Shown: positions 1-7,410 of the stretch, piece by piece | How the letters are laid out: each line of letters begins with the position of its first letter | Numbering within the stretch: the stretch's first letter is position 1 | Origin: an uncultured Cyclobacteriaceae bacterium | GTDB taxonomy: Bacteria; Bacteroidota; Bacteroidia; Cytophagales; Cyclobacteriaceae | DNA: 64,000 nt | Assembly: GCA_937146645.1 (NCBI GenBank) | Contig: CAKZRQ010000012.1 | Location: forward strand, 306,777 to 370,776 | Reading direction: 5' to 3' | The notes under the pieces: generated by a model | What the model was told of the DNA's origin: nothing | Seen by the model: only the letters and a program-made list of their open reading frames with translations | The model's database searches: none | Made by a program: the position numbers and the translations under genes

Positions 1-783
1 CCCTGGTCCGAATGGGAATTGTGGGATGAGCTTGAGGTCAAGCCATGGGCCAGGAAAAAACATGAAAGATTGGAGTCTGAAGTGCTAGCAAATGCAAACG
101 CGGTTACGACGATTTCACCAACTTTCAAATTTGATTTAGAACGAATATCAAATAGAAATATCGAATTACTCACTAATGGCTATGATCCTGCTGATATGCC
201 TTCCCTCTTCAAAAAGAAGGAATTTAAAAGTGGAGGATTTCATTTAGTTTACACAGGTATCATTGATTCAATTCGTAATCCAATACCCATTCTCAATGCT
301 TTTAAAAGTGAGTTTGCTCCCACAATGGAGGAGGTCAAATTTACCTTTGTAGGTCAGGTAAGTGATACCGTCAGGACGTATGTAGAGATGGACGACTGGC
401 TTAAGAAATATGTTGAATTTCCCGGGTATGTCTCACATGAGAAAGTCTTTGATTTTTATACTCAGGCCGATTTATTGGTTCTTATTCTAACCAACACCAA
501 AAATGCTAAAGGAAATATTCCTGGTAAACTTTTCGAATACATCTCCACCGGAATTCCTGTTTTAGCGCTTGGAGACTCTGATGGAGATTCTGCAAAAATT
601 CTTTCAGAAAGTGGAGGAGGAGAAGTAATCTCACACTCAGATGAGCCTGAGATTCAAAATACGATCCGAAGACATTTTCTTGGTGAAGGAAAGCCATCGA
701 CAAGCGGCTCAATAGAGAAATTCTCTAGAAAAAATCTTACCCAAAAACTAGCCCAAATTCTGGATGATTGTACCCTTTCTTGA
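1..783 (+). CDS. Glycosyltransferase family 4/1, 5'-truncated by the window edge
   Basis: This is the C-terminal 260 residues of a GT-B fold glycosyltransferase; the frame is open from base 1, so the true start lies outside the window. A segment reading NAVTTISPTF is the usual end of the N-terminal domain, where such enzymes check for a glycan-modifying partner. The C-terminal half has the nucleotide-sugar site, with KGNIPGKLFEYISTGIPVL carrying the conserved acidic residue of the family (GKxFEYxxxGxPV). It probably transfers a sugar in cell-surface polysaccharide assembly at the cytoplasmic face of the inner membrane. The stop overlaps the start of the downstream aminotransferase by 20 nt, so the two are translationally coupled. 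Donor and acceptor cannot be read from the sequence. Confidence 0.85.
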   Translation, partial: PWSEWELWDELEVKPWARKKHERLESEVLANANAVTTISPTFKFDLERISNRNIELLTNGYDPADMPSLFKKKEFKSGGFHLVYTGIIDSIRNPIPILNAFKSEFAPTMEEVKFTFVGQVSDTVRTYVEMDDWLKKYVEFPGYVSHEKVFDFYTQADLLVLILTNTKNAKGNIPGKLFEYISTGIPVLALGDSDGDSAKILSESGGGEVISHSDEPEIQNTIRRHFLGEGKPSTSGSIEKFSRKNLTQKLAQILDDCTLS

Positions 784-1855
784 TTTAAAAAGGATGCATA
801 AGGCTCAGAAGGAAAAGCTGAGTTTTGCTTTTGGGAAAGTACTAGATGAAGGGCTATTCTCAGGAGGAGCTGCAGTGACTGAATTTCAGGGCGAGTTAGA
901 AAGTTGGCTTGAGGTGAAACATGCCATCGGACTTGGTAATGGGACCGATGCCCTTGAACTCGCGCTGAAAGCTTTGGGCATTGGTGTAGGTGATGAGGTA
1001 ATCGTTCCTGCTCTGACATGGGTTTCAACCGCTGAGGTTGTTAAACTCGTAGGGGCTGAACCAATATTTGCAGATACAGACGAGAATGGATTAATCTCAA
1101 GGAACTGGACAGGATTATGCACTGAAAAAACCAGGGCAATAATTCCAGTTCATCTATATGGTAAAATGGTACCTATGGAAGCCCTCGTTCAAGAAGCTAA
1201 AAAACGAAATCTATATGTTGTAGAGGATGCTGCGCAGTCTTTTGGCGCAGTTCAAAATGGAAAAGCTTCTGGAACATGGGGTGACATTGGGGCTCTCAGT
1301 TTTTATCCGACGAAAAATTTAGCTGCACTTGGGGAGGCTGGAGCATGTGTGACCAATGATTCAAAATTGATGGGGTTGATTTCACTTCTTTCGAATCATG
1401 GTCAGCCAAAAAGAGATGATCATGAATTAGCAGGAAGAAATGCCAGAATTGATTCATTGCAAGCCTCCTTTCTTTCAGCTCAGCTTTCCTTCTTTTCAGA
1501 ATTTCAAGTGCGAAGAAAGGAACTTGCAGAGGCTTATCTAGAAGCTTTGAAGGATATTCAGGAATTAACTTTGCCAGAAGATATACTCAGCAAAGATCAT
1601 AATGCCCATCTATTTGTCATCAAAACTAAGAGGCGAAATGAACTTATGAAATATTTAGAAGGCGAAGGAATAGGAACTGCCATCCATTATCCCAAAATTC
1701 TTCCGGACCTGGAGCCTTTTAAATCTGAAGGTAGCTTTGCGGTAGCAAGAAAAATAACTGAAACTTGTCTATCTCTTCCTCTAAATCCCTATCTCTCGGA
1801 TAAGGAAATTGAGTATGTTACGGACTGTATCCGCAGGTTTTTTACCAAGAAGTAG
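764..1855 (+). CDS. DegT/DnrJ/EryC1/StrS family PLP-dependent sugar aminotransferase
   Basis: The 363-residue protein matches the full length of the DegT/DnrJ/EryC1/StrS family, which aminates 3- or 4-keto sugars bound to nucleotides. Visible motifs are GNGTDAL (58-64, phosphate binding), EDAAQSFGA (from 154, with the Asp that contacts the PLP ring nitrogen) and SFYPTKNL with the probable Schiff-base Lys184. The N-terminus (IVPFLDLKR) is typical of the WecE/FdtB type. The ATG lies inside the 3' end of the upstream glycosyltransferase. Together they suggest amino-sugar decoration of an O-antigen or capsule. The exact sugar cannot be told from the sequence. Confidence 0.93.
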   Translation: MIVPFLDLKRMHKAQKEKLSFAFGKVLDEGLFSGGAAVTEFQGELESWLEVKHAIGLGNGTDALELALKALGIGVGDEVIVPALTWVSTAEVVKLVGAEPIFADTDENGLISRNWTGLCTEKTRAIIPVHLYGKMVPMEALVQEAKKRNLYVVEDAAQSFGAVQNGKASGTWGDIGALSFYPTKNLAALGEAGACVTNDSKLMGLISLLSNHGQPKRDDHELAGRNARIDSLQASFLSAQLSFFSEFQVRRKELAEAYLEALKDIQELTLPEDILSKDHNAHLFVIKTKRRNELMKYLEGEGIGTAIHYPKILPDLEPFKSEGSFAVARKITETCLSLPLNPYLSDKEIEYVTDCIRRFFTKK

Positions 1856-1898
1856 TTCATAACCCATGGGACTGGCACCTCGAGAAGATGAATTGGAA

Positions 1899-2078
1899 TT
1901 ACCAGCGAACAGGCCCGCCTCCATACACTCCAACATTCATCGTCGGAGTAACTCTTGGACCATACGGACCACCTGTAAAGTTTAAGCCTACTCCTCCAGA
2001 CATATGCATGTTTGAGCAAGAGTAGTACAGGAAGCTTGTACCGATAACAAATAATATGATTACTATTTTTTTAAGCAT
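1899..2078 (-). CDS. Small glycine/proline-rich lipoprotein
   Basis: This is a 59-residue protein starting at ATG 2078. It has a hydrophobic signal segment ending in a lipobox-like YYSC (Cys21), then a short mature part rich in Gly, Pro, Val and Tyr (GGPYGPRV, VGVYGGGPVRW). It lies 10 nt downstream of the stop of the VOC lipoprotein gene on the same strand, so it is probably co-transcribed. Small Gly/Pro/Tyr lipoproteins of this kind are common in Bacteroidota and have no known function. A longer reading of this frame runs into the VOC gene and is not credible. Size and lipobox support a real gene, but no family was recognised. Confidence 0.6.
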   Translation of the reverse strand: MLKKIVIILFVIGTSFLYYSCSNMHMSGGVGLNFTGGPYGPRVTPTMNVGVYGGGPVRW

Positions 2079-2088
2079 GATTTCTGAA

Positions 2089-2931
2089 TTAAGGGTTGTA
2101 AACCTGAATGGCCATTGGGGCACCAGTTGGATCAATGAAGAGAGCGGCCGTCCCACCTCTAATTTCAGGAGCTTGTTCGATAAGCATTTGGCCTCCTGCG
2201 GCCTTAATTTTTGCCACTGTAGCATCAATATCTGAAACCCTTACGTAAGGAACCCAGTGCGCCCTTGTGGCTTCCGCAGGACTTTGCATGACAGATGCAC
2301 AATTTTTCCCATCCATCTGGAGCATGGTATAGTCAATTCCCATCCCATCCATTTTAGCTGTTTTATATCCAACTATGTCTGAGTAGAATTTAATTGAGGA
2401 CTCAGGATTTTTAGACCATAGTTCAAGACCAAGGAACTCATCAATACCTCCCAACTCAGGCTCGGGATCTCCATTGGTAAACTTGATGAAAGAAATGTTG
2501 GCGCCTTGATCATCCTGAACAAAGCCTACAGTTCCTATACTCTCAGAATCTCTGGTATCTTCCAAAACAACCGCCCCCAAAGACCTGGCCTTTTCTACAG
2601 CAGCATCCACATCAGGAACTGAGATTGCACCGATCCATTCTCCAGTACCATCTTTAGTCTGATATTTTGCCATCAAAGCAATGGGCTCACCATCTTTCTG
2701 AAACACCCAAATTTGTCGATTTCCATCTCCATAGGGTTCGGCTTTCCAGCCAAAGACAGATTCGTAAAAACTCTTCGATGCCTCGGGATCTGGTGATGCC
2801 AGGTCATGCCAAACCACTCTGCCATGTGTATAGGTGCTAGTAGATATTTCCGATTCAATTGGAGGGGCCGCGCTTGGAGAGCAGGCAAAAATTGTAGCTC
2901 CGAGTAAGGCGGCGATAAAAATTCTTCGCAT
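2089..2931 (-). CDS. Exported VOC (glyoxalase/bleomycin-resistance fold) lipoprotein with two VOC domains
   Basis: The 280-residue protein starts at ATG 2931; a TTG two codons upstream is less likely. The signal peptide MRRIFIAALLGATIFAC ends in a lipobox with Cys17. Two vicinal-oxygen-chelate modules follow. The first (about 38-155) opens with GRVVWHDLASPDPEASKSFY, the second (about 165-280) contains LELWSKNPESSIKFYSDIVG. This tandem arrangement is common in CFP30-type VOC proteins, which are usually cytoplasmic, so lipidation is the odd point here. Metal ligands and substrate are unclear. A small lipoprotein gene follows 10 nt downstream. Confidence 0.85.
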   Translation of the reverse strand: MRRIFIAALLGATIFACSPSAAPPIESEISTSTYTHGRVVWHDLASPDPEASKSFYESVFGWKAEPYGDGNRQIWVFQKDGEPIALMAKYQTKDGTGEWIGAISVPDVDAAVEKARSLGAVVLEDTRDSESIGTVGFVQDDQGANISFIKFTNGDPEPELGGIDEFLGLELWSKNPESSIKFYSDIVGYKTAKMDGMGIDYTMLQMDGKNCASVMQSPAEATRAHWVPYVRVSDIDATVAKIKAAGGQMLIEQAPEIRGGTAALFIDPTGAPMAIQVYNP

Positions 2932-3063
2932 AAACAATTCTTTTTGGATCTTCTGAATATAAATTTTAAAAGCTTACTCCAATATAACGATTGAGTCTAA
3001 ACCATTCTTCATATACTGATATTTTAGAGATCAGCGGATTATTTATTTTTTCTATTTTTCAGA

Positions 3064-4203
3064 ATGAACTTCATTCAAAGCCCAATCTATGTGGCGGGCA
3101 TGCTATGCTTTTTTCTTTTTTTATCCGTATGGCTGGGTAAGTTCAAATGGGGTAGAACGATCGGTTCACCTATCCTAATTATTTTGATCACAGCTATCGC
3201 AGCAAACATTGGGATCGTACCCGCAGCGACGGATGGAAATGGCATTTACGATGGAATATTTCTCTTTCTGGCACCTCTTGGAATATTCATAACACTATTA
3301 GAAGTTGATCTGAAAAGCATCAAAAACGCAGGTTTACCTATTCTTTTGATGTTTGCACTTGGGGCAGTTGGTACAATCGTTGGAGTATTGGTTTCCTGGT
3401 GGATCATGAATCCTGAAGAGGTCATCGGAGAGTATGCCAATGTCATGGCTGGAATGTTCACTGGGACCTACATCGGAGGAAGCATCAATTTCAATGCGGT
3501 GGCTCTGCATTACCAAATGAATGAAAATGCAGACCTTTTCGCTGCCACCACTGTAGTTGATAATCTGATCGGTACACCTTGGATTATTATTACCCTGATT
3601 TTGCCAAAATACCTTCAGAAGTTGCTTCCAAGAAAGAAAGTCATTCGGGAAGATCAGGCAGGGAGTCATGAATCCGTCAAAGAAGAAATCTCACTTAAAG
3701 GCCTTGGAATGATTTTCGGGTTAGCATTTATGGCCCTGGCCTTGTCGAAATGGATATCCGAGTGGGTTCCTGCTATTCCTGAGATAATAACTCTGACCAC
3801 TTTGGCTTTGATTTTGGCGCAAGTTCCCATGATTCGAAGTCTAAAGGGAACTCGTACCATCGGGTTTTTCCTGATTCTTTTATTTTTAGCCGCTATAGGT
3901 GGGCTTTGTGACTTGAGCACTTTACAGGGCCTCGGAGAATTAGCTCCCTTTCTCTCTGTTTTCGTGGGATTGATTGTAGTCATTCATGGATTGGTGATCT
4001 TCGGGATAGGTGCAGTCTTTAAAATGGATTGGGATGTAGTGGCTGTGGCCTCCATGGCCAATGTAGGTGGAAACACTACTGCTTTGGCGGCAGCCGAAAG
4101 TTTGGAAAGGCCAGATCTTTTGATCCCTGGAGTACTGGTAGGAAGTTTGGGGAATGCCATAGGAACCTATGCGGGATTTTTGGTAGCTGGATATTTTGGA
4201 TAA
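3064..4203 (+). CDS. DUF819 family membrane protein (putative transporter)
   Basis: This 379-residue, highly hydrophobic protein has about ten membrane segments and the pattern of the DUF819 (YjcL-like) family. Recognisable parts are the early GSPILIILITAIAANIGIVP, the mid-protein GMFTGTYIGGSINFNAVA and VVDNLIGTPWI, and the C-terminal SMANVGGNTTALAAAES. The Gly-rich, polar breaks in helices resemble the crossover helices of the BART superfamily, which also includes the bile acid:Na+ symporter family encoded 11 nt downstream. The two genes are therefore probably one operon of related secondary carriers. It acts in the inner membrane. The substrate is unknown. Confidence 0.88.
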   Translation: MNFIQSPIYVAGMLCFFLFLSVWLGKFKWGRTIGSPILIILITAIAANIGIVPAATDGNGIYDGIFLFLAPLGIFITLLEVDLKSIKNAGLPILLMFALGAVGTIVGVLVSWWIMNPEEVIGEYANVMAGMFTGTYIGGSINFNAVALHYQMNENADLFAATTVVDNLIGTPWIIITLILPKYLQKLLPRKKVIREDQAGSHESVKEEISLKGLGMIFGLAFMALALSKWISEWVPAIPEIITLTTLALILAQVPMIRSLKGTRTIGFFLILLFLAAIGGLCDLSTLQGLGELAPFLSVFVGLIVVIHGLVIFGIGAVFKMDWDVVAVASMANVGGNTTALAAAESLERPDLLIPGVLVGSLGNAIGTYAGFLVAGYFG

Positions 4204-4214
4204 AATGATAACGA

Positions 4215-5075
4215 ATGGAAACTAATCTGCTTACTCAAGTCTTTTTGCCACTTTCGCTGGCAGTGATCATGTTCGGAATGGGGATTACTCTAAAACCCAT
4301 TGATTTTAAGCGAATATTTATTTTCCCTAAAGCCGTGACTCTTGGATTGATTAATCAATTGATCATTTTGCCTGCCATTGCATTTGGGTTAATAATACTT
4401 TTTGGAATGCAGCCTGAATTGGCAGTTGGTATGATGATTCTCGCCGCTTGTCCAGGTGGAGCTACCTCAAACCTAATCACTTACCTGGCGAAGGGTGATG
4501 CGGCTCTTTCTGTTACGCTCACAGCCATAGCTTCTTTGGTTACGGTGATTACCATTCCCATTATCGTCAACTTTTCTATCGTCTATTTTATACCCGGAGG
4601 AGAAGAGCAGCAGTTGAATGTGCTGAGCACTGTGATTGCAGTACTTTTTATCACCATTATCCCGGTAGCCCTTGGAATGATGGTACTGAAAAAAGCTCCC
4701 ATGCTAGCGGGAACTTTGGAAAGACCCTTTAAGATTATTTCCACCGTATTCTTTGTGGTAATCGTAGTAGCGGCTCTACTAAAAGAGAAGGAAAATATTG
4801 TCAACTATTTCTCTCAAGTAGGGCCAGTTTCACTGGCCTTGAACCTTACTACTCTGGCTGTGGGATACTTCTCAGCTAGATTTCTTGGCCTTAGTATTAA
4901 GCAAGCCAAAACCATTTCCATCGAATCCGGAATACAGAATGGAACCTTAGGCATCACCATCGGAGCCACTTTATTGATGAATTCTACCATGACTATCCCC
5001 TCTGCAGTTTATGGATTGCTGATGTTCTTGACTTCAGGAATCTTGATTTATGTCGGGAATAAGATGGGGAATTGA
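4215..5075 (+). CDS. Bile acid:sodium symporter family (BASS/SBF) transporter
   Basis: The 286-residue protein has the nine- to ten-helix pattern of SBF/BASS transporters. It contains the diagnostic MMILAACPGGATSNLITYLAK segment, where the discontinuous helix and sodium sites lie, and the second repeat ESGIQNGTLGITIGATLL (about 237-254). Bacterial members move organic anions such as steroid-like acids, pantothenate or keto acids with Na+. It starts 11 nt after the DUF819 gene and is presumably co-expressed with it. Its mRNA 3' side enters the structured spacer 5084-5204. Confidence 0.92.
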   Translation: METNLLTQVFLPLSLAVIMFGMGITLKPIDFKRIFIFPKAVTLGLINQLIILPAIAFGLIILFGMQPELAVGMMILAACPGGATSNLITYLAKGDAALSVTLTAIASLVTVITIPIIVNFSIVYFIPGGEEQQLNVLSTVIAVLFITIIPVALGMMVLKKAPMLAGTLERPFKIISTVFFVVIVVAALLKEKENIVNYFSQVGPVSLALNLTTLAVGYFSARFLGLSIKQAKTISIESGIQNGTLGITIGATLLMNSTMTIPSAVYGLLMFLTSGILIYVGNKMGN

Positions 5076-5083
5076 GGTAAAAA

Positions 5084-5204
5084 GTGTGTTAGGACACACA
5101 CCGAATGTATAATTGAGATGGGATTGTCATTCTCTCGTTGTGCTGCTTCTCCAGAAGGAGCACAATAGTTTCAGAAACAGTGAATGGTCTGTGAGAAACA
5201 GACC
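5084..5204. repeat. Cluster of three hairpins in the spacer between convergent genes
   Basis: Three inverted repeats lie in the 160-nt spacer. GTGTGT-TAGG-ACACAC is at 5084-5099. TTGTGCTGCTTCT and its near-perfect complement (one mismatch, 2-nt loop) are at 5138-5165. GGTCTGT-GAGAA-ACAGACC is at 5186-5204. None is followed by a long T run, so classical terminator function is uncertain, although the convergent layout makes a transcription-ending role reasonable. The middle hairpin resembles those at 10717-10740 and 11751-11772. Confidence 0.6.
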
Positions 5205-5235
5205 AAGGAACGAGATCACGATATTACTTTCTCAG

Positions 5236-5994
5236 TTATTGTTCCAGCAAGGAAATCTCTTTGTCAATTTCTTGTATTAGGGACTCAATTCTTGGCCTGG
5301 CAGATTCTAATGGTTTTTCTATCATCCAGCCTATATGATTTCTCTGAGTTTTTAAGAAGTATAGGTACTCCTGATCTGATTTAAGCTTATCGAAATCAAG
5401 AGGAATCATTTCTCCACCAAAGGAGGAATCCGTATAATCTCCCTTCCAAAATTCTTCAAAGCGGGTAGGAAATAAGGTTTCGCTAGCATCCATCAGGTAA
5501 TCCATATAGTCATCCTCAAATTTTCTTATCCATGGATCATAGTAGCCATAAATCAGACTGATTTCACTCCTGATTTCAGTGTTGGTAATTAGATCAACCC
5601 CAATCGATTGAAAGGACTCAAAGGTGGTGTTATCCAAATCCGAGGTCCCCCAGGTTCGAGTGGAAGTGAAAAAATGATACTTTAAGGAATCTCTGTATGG
5701 TTTGTCTGCCTCTAGTTCTTCAATAAGTAAATTGATTGATGCTTTTGCTCCTTTGTAGAATTGCAGACTGGCCTCAAATTCATTAAGATCAAGCTGAAAT
5801 TGATCTCTGAAGGATTTAAGGATTTCAACTTCTTTTTTTACTCTGATTTCTTCTTCATTGATATTGCTAATCTGAAGGGCAATCAAAATTCCGATTACTA
5901 CCAGAATGATTTCACCAAAGGCATAGAGCAAGTATTTGGTGAATCTGTTTTCGGAAATCAATTCTTGACGAATCCGACGAAAAAATTTAATCAT
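5236..5994 (-). CDS. DUF6090-type membrane-anchored protein (first of three related proteins in the window)
   Basis: This 252-residue protein begins with a basic stretch (MIKFFRRIRQELISENRFTK). A single membrane helix follows at about 21-43 (LLYAFGEIILVVIGILIALQI) and then a long, charged, mostly helical domain. That N-terminus is the signature of the DUF6090 family of Bacteroidota. Mid-protein, GVDLITNTEIRSEI matches a motif also found in the proteins at 10763-11527 and 25090-25812. Topology is probably N-in with a periplasmic helical domain. The gene seems monocistronic. Function is unknown. Confidence 0.85.
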   Translation of the reverse strand: MIKFFRRIRQELISENRFTKYLLYAFGEIILVVIGILIALQISNINEEEIRVKKEVEILKSFRDQFQLDLNEFEASLQFYKGAKASINLLIEELEADKPYRDSLKYHFFTSTRTWGTSDLDNTTFESFQSIGVDLITNTEIRSEISLIYGYYDPWIRKFEDDYMDYLMDASETLFPTRFEEFWKGDYTDSSFGGEMIPLDFDKLKSDQEYLYFLKTQRNHIGWMIEKPLESARPRIESLIQEIDKEISLLEQ

Positions 5995-6189
5995 AGCTTA
6001 TAATTGGGCGAAAGACCTATCCATAGGTTCAATCAAATTTTAGGTTTTCCCAATTGGATGATATGGGAAACCTCTCTTCTTGCAAATCAATCTAACAAAT
6101 TGAAAATCAATATGCACGATGGATAACTAGATTTTAGTTTGAATCTTGTAGAGGTTGTGGTGTGTGGAGACGCCACCAAGCCAGTTTTT

Positions 6190-6380
6190 AGATTGCTTCG
6201 TCTTTCGCTGCGCTCATTTCTCGCAATGACGATTTAAACATCATTCCCTGCCTGGACAGTCGGACAGGCGAGCGAAGAGAAGGAATCTCAGAATCAGAAC
6301 AGATTGCTTCGTTATTAGCTTTGCTCAGTCCTCGCAATGACGATTTGAACGTCATTGCGAACGCAGTTAAGGAATCTCAG
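6190..6380. repeat. Four alternating copies of the GTCATTGCGAG-type dispersed repeat
   Basis: Copies alternate in orientation. Inverted copies at 6190-6231 and 6301-6341 both begin AGATTGCTTCGT and end CTCGCAATGACG. Direct-type copies are at about 6239-6289 (ends AGGCGAGCGAAGAGAAGGA) and 6350-6380 (CGTCATTGCGAACGCAGTT, then GGAATCTC). A decayed fifth copy may follow at 6389-6420. Short elements of this sequence are widespread between genes in Bacteroidota, and facing copies can fold into long hairpins. No transposase is nearby, so they are non-autonomous or purely structural here. Confidence 0.8.
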
Positions 6381-6450
6381 AATTTAAGAAGGTTGCTTTG
6401 TTAGTTGCTTTGGTTATTCCCTGGCTACTATATGCAAGCCGGCTAAAACC

Positions 6451-6483
6451 AAAAAAAAGCCACGTGTCTCCACATGGCTTTAA
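6451..6483 (-). terminator. Rho-independent terminator of the 6508-7107 gene
   Basis: Read on the minus strand, AAGCCATGTG and CACGTGGCTT form a 10-bp stem with one G-T pair and a 4-nt loop, followed directly by a run of eight T. It lies 25 nt past the stop of the lipoprotein gene, the expected place. Confidence 0.85.
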
Positions 6484-6507
6484 TTCGATTGGTTTAGTTT
6501 TCTGGGA

Positions 6508-7107
6508 TTAAATCCCGAGCTCTTTTTTCTTTTCTTTGATCAGGGCGCCAACATCCAGAACTTCTCCGTCTTCGATGTTGTCATCCACAACCAAAAGCAC
6601 GTATTTCTTTCCTTTTTCCTTAAAGATGATTTCCTGTCCGTAGGCAAGGTCCACTCCACTATTGGACATAGGAGAGAGGTTTGGGTTCATCACTCCAGGA
6701 ATAATCAATGGAATGCTCTGGGCTCCATTATTTCTAAGGGTAAAGGTCACGGATTCATCAGGATCCATGGCATAGGCTTCAGGAGCTCCTCTTTCCTCAA
6801 ACTCAACCTTGACAGAGATATCCTTATCATGTGGATTAGATAGCATTAGCTTTCCACCTTCAGAGATATAGATATCGGCCTTTCCTTTCATTCCTAGTCC
6901 AAATCCGGATCGGAATTCCTCGGTATTCTCATCCATCACTTTTACCTCCAGATCTTTCATGGACTTGTTCTTGATATAAGCCTGGTAATGGGTAAAGTCA
7001 GGTGCTTCTACTTCTACAGTTTCAGAAGCTGGGATAGAAACTGTCACTTCTTGGGATGCGCATGAGGCTAAAAGCAAAAGACCCATGCCGTAGATTAACT
7101 TTTTCAT
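6508..7107 (-). CDS. Lipoprotein of unknown function
   Basis: The 199-residue protein has a short signal peptide and lipobox (MKKLIYGMGLLLLASC, Cys16). The mature part looks beta-rich, with alternating hydrophobic residues and segments such as MKDLEVKVMDENTEEFRSGF and DESVTFTLRNNGAQSIPLII. It ends in a charged tail (LIKEKKKELGI). Nothing links it to a known family with confidence; the fold could be an immunoglobulin-like sandwich. It is monocistronic, with its own terminator at 6451-6483. Confidence 0.75.
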   Translation of the reverse strand: MKKLIYGMGLLLLASCASQEVTVSIPASETVEVEAPDFTHYQAYIKNKSMKDLEVKVMDENTEEFRSGFGLGMKGKADIYISEGGKLMLSNPHDKDISVKVEFEERGAPEAYAMDPDESVTFTLRNNGAQSIPLIIPGVMNPNLSPMSNSGVDLAYGQEIIFKEKGKKYVLLVVDDNIEDGEVLDVGALIKEKKKELGI

Positions 7108-7261
7108 TGCTGTTTAATTTGTGGTGTTTAGAATTTTTATTTCCCAGAGACTAATTCTGTGAAATATACTTTTACAACAGCTATAAAAAATGAAATGTTT
7201 TTCTGTACGAAAAGCTGTGCGTTTGGTCGGGAGCGGACGAATTATTTTGGGTGGTTTTTAT

Positions 7262-7285
7262 AGCCCCCGGTTTAAACCGGGGGCT
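7262..7285. repeat. Perfect 24-nt palindrome (half-site AGCCCCCGGTTT)
   Basis: The half AGCCCCCGGTTT is followed directly by its exact reverse complement, making a GC-rich hairpin in an AT-rich spacer. It is flanked by a short T run on its left side. Palindromes of this kind are dispersed between genes in many Bacteroidota and resemble REP elements handled by RAYT-type transposases, but no such gene is in the window. A terminator or a mobile REP-like element are both possible. Confidence 0.75.
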
Positions 7286-7361
7286 TTGATGGATTGCAAT
7301 ATTGAAATGAATTCTCTTTAATCGTTTGTAGTCTGATAAAATAGATTTGTCCTCCGGACAG

Positions 7362-7394
7362 AAAAAAAGGATGACCTTCCAGCCATCCTTTTTC
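7362..7394 (-). terminator. Rho-independent terminator of the S9 peptidase gene
   Basis: On the minus strand AAAAAGGATG pairs with CATCCTTTTT across a 10-nt loop and the T run continues past the stem. It starts about 17 nt beyond the stop codon at 7411. Confidence 0.85.
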
Positions 7395-7410
7395 TAATTC
7401 ATCTCAAAAC

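Larger units (their letters stand above)
5995..6507. other. 513-nt gene-free spacer rich in inverted repeats
   Basis: No convincing coding frame is present. The part next to the DUF6090 start holds nested inverted repeats: AATTGGG (6002-6008) with CCCAATT (6049-6055), and ACCTAT-CC-ATAGGT (6015-6028). The central part (6190-6380) holds the dispersed GTCATTGCGAG-type repeats listed separately. The right end holds a rho-independent terminator for the gene at 6508-7107. I see no tRNA or known riboswitch. Confidence 0.6.
7108..7410. other. 303-nt gene-free spacer with a long palindrome and a terminator
   Basis: The spacer separates the start of the lipoprotein gene at 7107 from the end of the S9 peptidase gene at 7411, both on the minus strand. 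It contains the perfect palindrome at 7262-7285 and the peptidase terminator at 7362-7394. The stretch 7108-7260 must hold the promoter of the 7107 gene, but no convincing TAnnTTTG element is visible there. Confidence 0.55.

Noticed and set aside
1899..2228. A longer 109-residue reading of the small lipoprotein frame.
   Set aside because: The first 50 residues overlap the well-supported VOC gene in another frame; the ATG at 2078 begins a proper lipoprotein signal.
5995..6507. Possible tRNA, riboswitch or CRISPR in the repeat-rich spacer.
   Set aside because: The repeats are of unequal length and alternate in orientation, have no regular spacers and give no cloverleaf. They match the dispersed repeat family instead.
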